A stretch of DNA of 8,490 nucleotides from Spirochaetaceae bacterium. GTDB taxonomy: Bacteria; Spirochaetota; Spirochaetia; Sphaerochaetales; Sphaerochaetaceae. Positions 6,225 to 8,490 of the stretch are shown here, in pieces. The notes beneath the pieces were generated by a model. It searched no databases and was not told the origin of the DNA. It saw nothing but the letters and a program-made list of their open reading frames with translations. Every line of letters starts with the position of its first letter. The first letter of the stretch is position 1. The position numbers and the translations under genes were made by a program. The stretch is taken from the NCBI GenBank assembly GCA_016649775.1, contig JAENWY010000094.1:1-8490 (forward strand), read 5' to 3'.

Positions 6225-7697
6225 TTAGTTCATATCCTGCCATTTTTGTACTGCATAATCTGCAATAGCTTTATAATCGGCAGTTGCCCAAGTTGCTTTT
6301 GTTAAATATTCTTCCATTACTTTCTTACCAACTACATCGCCAGACCAACCAGCAGGTGAACCATTATATGGAGCACTAATTGTGTTGTCGCTATCAATGT
6401 AAGAGATAATTGAGTTACCTAAACTGTTTGGAACAGTTGTTGTTGAAGGATCTGCATTATAGGGAATAAAGTCAAATTTGTTTATGATATAATCTTTACC
6501 AGTTTTACTGTTGTTTAACCAATATAAAAAATTATAAGCTAATTGTTTTTTAGCATCACTTGCTAAAGCGTTAACTGCATAATAGTTAGGAACAAATACA
6601 GGAATTGAAGAATTCAATTGTGCAATACTCTTGTTAACTTTTACATCTGATGCTTCATAAGGCATCTTTACAGGTAAAAACTCAAGTCTTGAAGCCATAT
6701 TAGAATCTACACCTTCAATATTTCCATAAGCCCAGTTACCTTGTTTTAGAAGTAAAGCTTTTGATTGTGCAAAAATTTGAACACCTTGATCATAACCAAA
6801 TTTAGATGAAGATACTAAAGCTTGTCCTCTTTGAGCAGGACCATCTGCACCAGCTAAGTTACTTGTCATTAAATCAAGAACTTGTGCATATCTAATAAAT
6901 GAGCTTTCTAGTTGAGCTACTTGAGCATCTGTTGCTGATGCTGCATCTCTTGAAGAAGAAAAAACAGAGTTAATTGCTACATTTAAAAGGTGATCACCAT
7001 ATGTCCATTTTTCAGAACCAGTTACAACAAATACACCATTTAACTTACTTGATAGTGCATCTTTAGAAGCAGCTAAAGTATAAGTTTTACCATTAAAAGT
7101 TACATCCATTTTTGATGGAGCTTTAATCCATGAAGTTAATGTAGTAACAAAATTAGCCCATTCAGAATATGTTGCAGCTTGAATATCAGCTGTTGGATCA
7201 GTACCGAATAATGATTTTAGCATAGCTTTATCAACGATATAACCATAACCTTCTACATTATAAGGAACACCATAACTATTTATACCATCTGAAGAAAGTC
7301 TTAAACCTTCAGGAATAGCTTGTACCATTTTACCAAAATCACCTGTTGTAACTTTTGATAAATCTTGAACAAAACCACCCTGTTCCCACTCAGGAAGTTC
7401 TTTCATTCCTTGAATAGAATATACTGTTGGCTTATCTTTACTGTTCATTTCAGCTCTTAATGTTGCCATGTGATCTTGGCCAGAACCAATTGAGAAGTTC
7501 TTTACATGAACACCTGTTTCAGTTTCATAAGCTGCACACATAGCTGCAAATTGTTTTGCGTTCTCACCTTTTGAATTGTAAACATAAATACTATCAGCTT
7601 GTGCCTCTGATGATTTTGTTTCACTTGCACCATTAGCAAATACAGATGTACTACATGCTAAAGCTACGATGGATAAACCAATTAATAATTTTTTCAT
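6225..7697 (-). CDS. Extracellular sugar-binding protein of a CUT1 ABC transporter
   Basis: This solute-binding protein, 490 residues, delivers a sugar to the MalF/MalG-like permeases. A signal peptide covers residues 1-21 (MKKLLIGLSIVALACSTSVFA). Cleavage by signal peptidase I after VFA is plausible. Cys15 in VALAC could alternatively be a relaxed spirochaetal lipobox, followed by an S/A/E/T-rich tether (NGASETKSSEAQAD). The mature part begins with a typical family-1 binding-protein fold start (SIYVYNSKGENAKQFAAMCA, YETETGVHVK) and ends with FLYWLNNSKTGKDYI and a C-terminal helical tail. It is longer than the common 400-430 residues and I cannot assign a ligand. The start at 7697 is preferred over the in-frame ATG at 7715, because AGGAG (7708-7712) lies 10 nt upstream of 7697 and overlaps the earlier codons. 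It is the first gene of the operon. Confidence 0.9.
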   Translation of the reverse strand: MKKLLIGLSIVALACSTSVFANGASETKSSEAQADSIYVYNSKGENAKQFAAMCAAYETETGVHVKNFSIGSGQDHMATLRAEMNSKDKPTVYSIQGMKELPEWEQGGFVQDLSKVTTGDFGKMVQAIPEGLRLSSDGINSYGVPYNVEGYGYIVDKAMLKSLFGTDPTADIQAATYSEWANFVTTLTSWIKAPSKMDVTFNGKTYTLAASKDALSSKLNGVFVVTGSEKWTYGDHLLNVAINSVFSSSRDAASATDAQVAQLESSFIRYAQVLDLMTSNLAGADGPAQRGQALVSSSKFGYDQGVQIFAQSKALLLKQGNWAYGNIEGVDSNMASRLEFLPVKMPYEASDVKVNKSIAQLNSSIPVFVPNYYAVNALASDAKKQLAYNFLYWLNNSKTGKDYIINKFDFIPYNADPSTTTVPNSLGNSIISYIDSDNTISAPYNGSPAGWSGDVVGKKVMEEYLTKATWATADYKAIADYAVQKWQDMN

Positions 7698-7707
7698 TAT
7701 TTTTTTT

Positions 7708-7712
7708 CTCCT
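7708..7712 (-). promoter_or_regulatory. Ribosome-binding site deciding the start of the binding-protein gene
   Basis: On the minus strand AGGAG is followed by a 10-nt A-rich spacer and ATG at 7697. The alternative ATG at 7715 lies 5' of this site and has only an abutting AAAGG. The shorter start gives a clean signal peptide (MKKLL...). Confidence 0.7.
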
Positions 7713-7761
7713 CATCCTTTCGGATATTTGTCTTAGATTTAATTACCTTTCGAGAATATTA

Positions 7762-7773
7762 TAAACCGATTTA
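7762..7773. promoter_or_regulatory. LacI-type operator, proximal copy
   Basis: TAAACCGATTTA is a near-palindrome with a central CG, one mismatch from TAAACCGGTTTA. It fills the promoter spacer and overlaps the first bases of the -10 element, so a bound repressor would block RNA polymerase. Its centre is 13 bp from the next copy. Confidence 0.65.
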
Positions 7774-7774
7774 C

Positions 7775-7786
7775 TAAACCGGTCAA
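7775..7786. promoter_or_regulatory. LacI-type operator, second copy over the -35
   Basis: TAAACCGGTCAA has two mismatches to TAAACCGGTTTA, both forming part of the -35 TTGACC on the minus strand. The operator half-site appears to have been adjusted to serve as promoter sequence. It shares the flanks ACTAAA and CAACAAAA with the distal copy. Confidence 0.65.
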
Positions 7787-7838
7787 CAAAAATATTTAAT
7801 ATTTTTTAAATGCTTATTAAACAATGAAATAGAAATAC

Positions 7839-7850
7839 TAAAGCGGTTTA
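7839..7850. promoter_or_regulatory. LacI-type operator, distal copy
   Basis: TAAAGCGGTTTA has one mismatch to TAAACCGGTTTA. Its centre is 64 bp from that of the second copy, close to six helical turns, which would suit a repression loop between two dimers. The flanks (ACTAAA..., ...ACAAAAC) match those of the second copy. Confidence 0.6.
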
Positions 7851-7946
7851 CAAAACAAACAAATAAAATAACTATTATTTAATACTATATTTCTGATAAG
7901 TAACATAATTTACTTAACAAAATACTGAGCAATTTTAATAAAAGCT

Positions 7947-7988
7947 AAAAAAGCACAGAATAAAGTTTACATTAATTTATTCTGTGCT
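7947..7988 (-). terminator. Rho-independent terminator of the araD operon
   Basis: A perfect 13-bp stem (7952-7964 AGCACAGAATAAA with 7976-7988 TTTATTCTGTGCT) has an 11-nt loop. In the minus direction it is followed directly by five more T residues. It begins 35 bp after the araD stop codon and isolates araD from the sugar transporter operon, which has its own promoter. The rest of 7716-8022 holds the transporter promoter and operators and otherwise AT-rich sequence in which I see no gene. Confidence 0.9.
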
Positions 7989-8022
7989 AATACTTTTTTG
8001 ATATATTTAATTTTAAATTCGA

Positions 8023-8490
8023 CTAACTTTGTCCATAATAAGCATTACGGCCATGCTTTCTCTCATAATGTTTATTTACAATATATTGAGGAAAAACACT
8101 AAATGAACCACTTATATTTTTTACAAACAAAGCCATTTTACAACACTCTTCTAAAACAGCTGCGGTATATACACTATCAGCAGCATTTTTACCCCAGCAA
8201 AAAGGACCGTGACCAGCTACTAAAATCATAGGATTTTCCATTACATTTAGTTTATCTAATTTCGGGAAAGGGCCCAAAGTAGCAATATCTCTGATACTTT
8301 TAGGATTATTTATTGCTTCAACAATTACCTTACCAGTATTTATCTCATAGTTTTTTATAACTTCTATTTCAGTTAAAAGTCTTGTACAAGGAATTGGATA
8401 AGGGGTGTGATCAGCATGAGTTGTACCTAAAATTGGGACAGAATACATTGATTGAGCCCAAGCCGTTGCATAGGAGGAATGAGTATGACA
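8023..8490 (-). CDS. araD: L-ribulose-5-phosphate 4-epimerase, C-terminal part (gene runs past the window edge)
   Basis: AraD interconverts L-ribulose 5-phosphate and D-xylulose 5-phosphate in the cytoplasm, linking L-arabinose or L-ascorbate-type catabolism to the pentose phosphate pathway. It is a zinc-dependent class II aldolase-fold enzyme. The frame is open to the right edge and encodes CHTHSSYATAWAQSM before the ATG at 8448, so that ATG is internal. HTH supplies two zinc ligands, and the His of AGHGPFCWGK the third. GTTHAD holds the catalytic Asp. KHYERKHGRNAYYGQ at the C-terminus carries the partner-subunit His and Tyr. About 156 codons are present of a usual 230 or so. The segment after GTTHAD reads HTPYPIPCTR, where most homologues I recall have YFYG before IPCTR. 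It is separated from the neighbouring transporter operon by a strong terminator. Confidence 0.93.
   Translation of the reverse strand, partial: CHTHSSYATAWAQSMYSVPILGTTHADHTPYPIPCTRLLTEIEVIKNYEINTGKVIVEAINNPKSIRDIATLGPFPKLDKLNVMENPMILVAGHGPFCWGKNAADSVYTAAVLEECCKMALFVKNISGSFSVFPQYIVNKHYERKHGRNAYYGQS

Larger units (their letters stand above)
7758..7786 (-). promoter_or_regulatory. Sigma-70-type promoter of the sugar ABC transporter operon
   Basis: On the minus strand, TTGACC (7781-7786, 5 of 6 consensus), a 17-bp spacer and a perfect TATAAT (7758-7763) form one of the best promoters in the window. The expected transcript start is near 7751, giving a leader of about 50-55 nt before the binding-protein ATG. 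The leader carries CGAAAGG twice (7746-7752 and 7716-7722). Two LacI-type palindromes occupy the -35 and the spacer/-10 edge. Confidence 0.8.

Noticed and set aside
7716..7752. Repeated CGAAAGG in the transporter mRNA leader as a riboswitch or protein site
   Set aside because: Only two 7-nt copies, one explained by proximity to the start region; no stem structure or known riboswitch pattern is visible.
7897..7916. Small inverted repeat TAAGTAA/TTACTTA
   Set aside because: Seven AT-rich base pairs around 6 nt are expected by chance in this region, and it is not placed at a promoter or gene end.
8446..8448. ATG giving a 141-residue AraD-like protein as a separate gene
   Set aside because: The same frame stays open to the window edge and encodes the conserved HTHS and YATAWAQ segment upstream, so the ATG is internal to araD.

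Overview
The window is strongly AT-rich (about one third G+C by eye). It holds a compact bacterial carbohydrate-uptake locus on the minus strand, flanked by one unrelated plus-strand gene and by the 3' part of a pentose-pathway gene. Low G+C, short Shine-Dalgarno-led genes and SdpI- and EstA-like genes would fit a Firmicute. However, the solute-binding protein has a 'FANGASE' stretch right after its signal peptide, which is typical of spirochaetes (Treponema/Sphaerochaeta relatives). I lean towards a low-GC, host- or gut-associated spirochaete with Firmicute-like accessory genes; this is an inference, not a proof.

Layout from left to right. (1) Positions 8-658 (+) encode an SdpI/DUF1648 membrane protein, followed by a strong hairpin with a T-tract in the convergent gap. 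(2) Positions 733-1527 (-) encode an EstA-like serine esterase. It has its own good sigma-70-type promoter, which lies inside a nested inverted repeat at 1552-1596. (3) Positions 1616-3118 (-) encode 4-alpha-glucanotransferase (MalQ), overlapping by 8 nt the end of (4) a LacI-family regulator at 3111-4166 (-). (5) A GC-rich hairpin at 4292-4315 separates these from a CUT1-type sugar ABC transporter: MalG-like permease (4355-5224), MalF-like permease (5226-6137) and solute-binding protein (6225-7697), all on the minus strand. (6) The roughly 300-bp region before the transporter carries a near-consensus promoter with two LacI-type palindromes embedded in it and a third about 64 bp upstream. It also carries the terminator of the next operon. 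(7) Positions 8023-8490 (-) are the C-terminal part of L-ribulose-5-phosphate 4-epimerase (AraD), whose start lies beyond the window.

Working model: the LacI-family protein represses the binding-protein/permease operon through the three palindromes and is released by an imported sugar or its metabolite. MalQ next to the regulator suggests that the sugar is a malto-oligosaccharide or related alpha-glucan. No ATPase gene is present, so a shared MsmX/MalK/UgpC-type ATPase elsewhere is presumably used. EstA could remove acyl groups from oligosaccharides, but it has its own promoter and its link to the pathway is speculative. All gene families here are known; the most interesting material is regulatory DNA. 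I found no CRISPR array, transposase, tRNA or rRNA.
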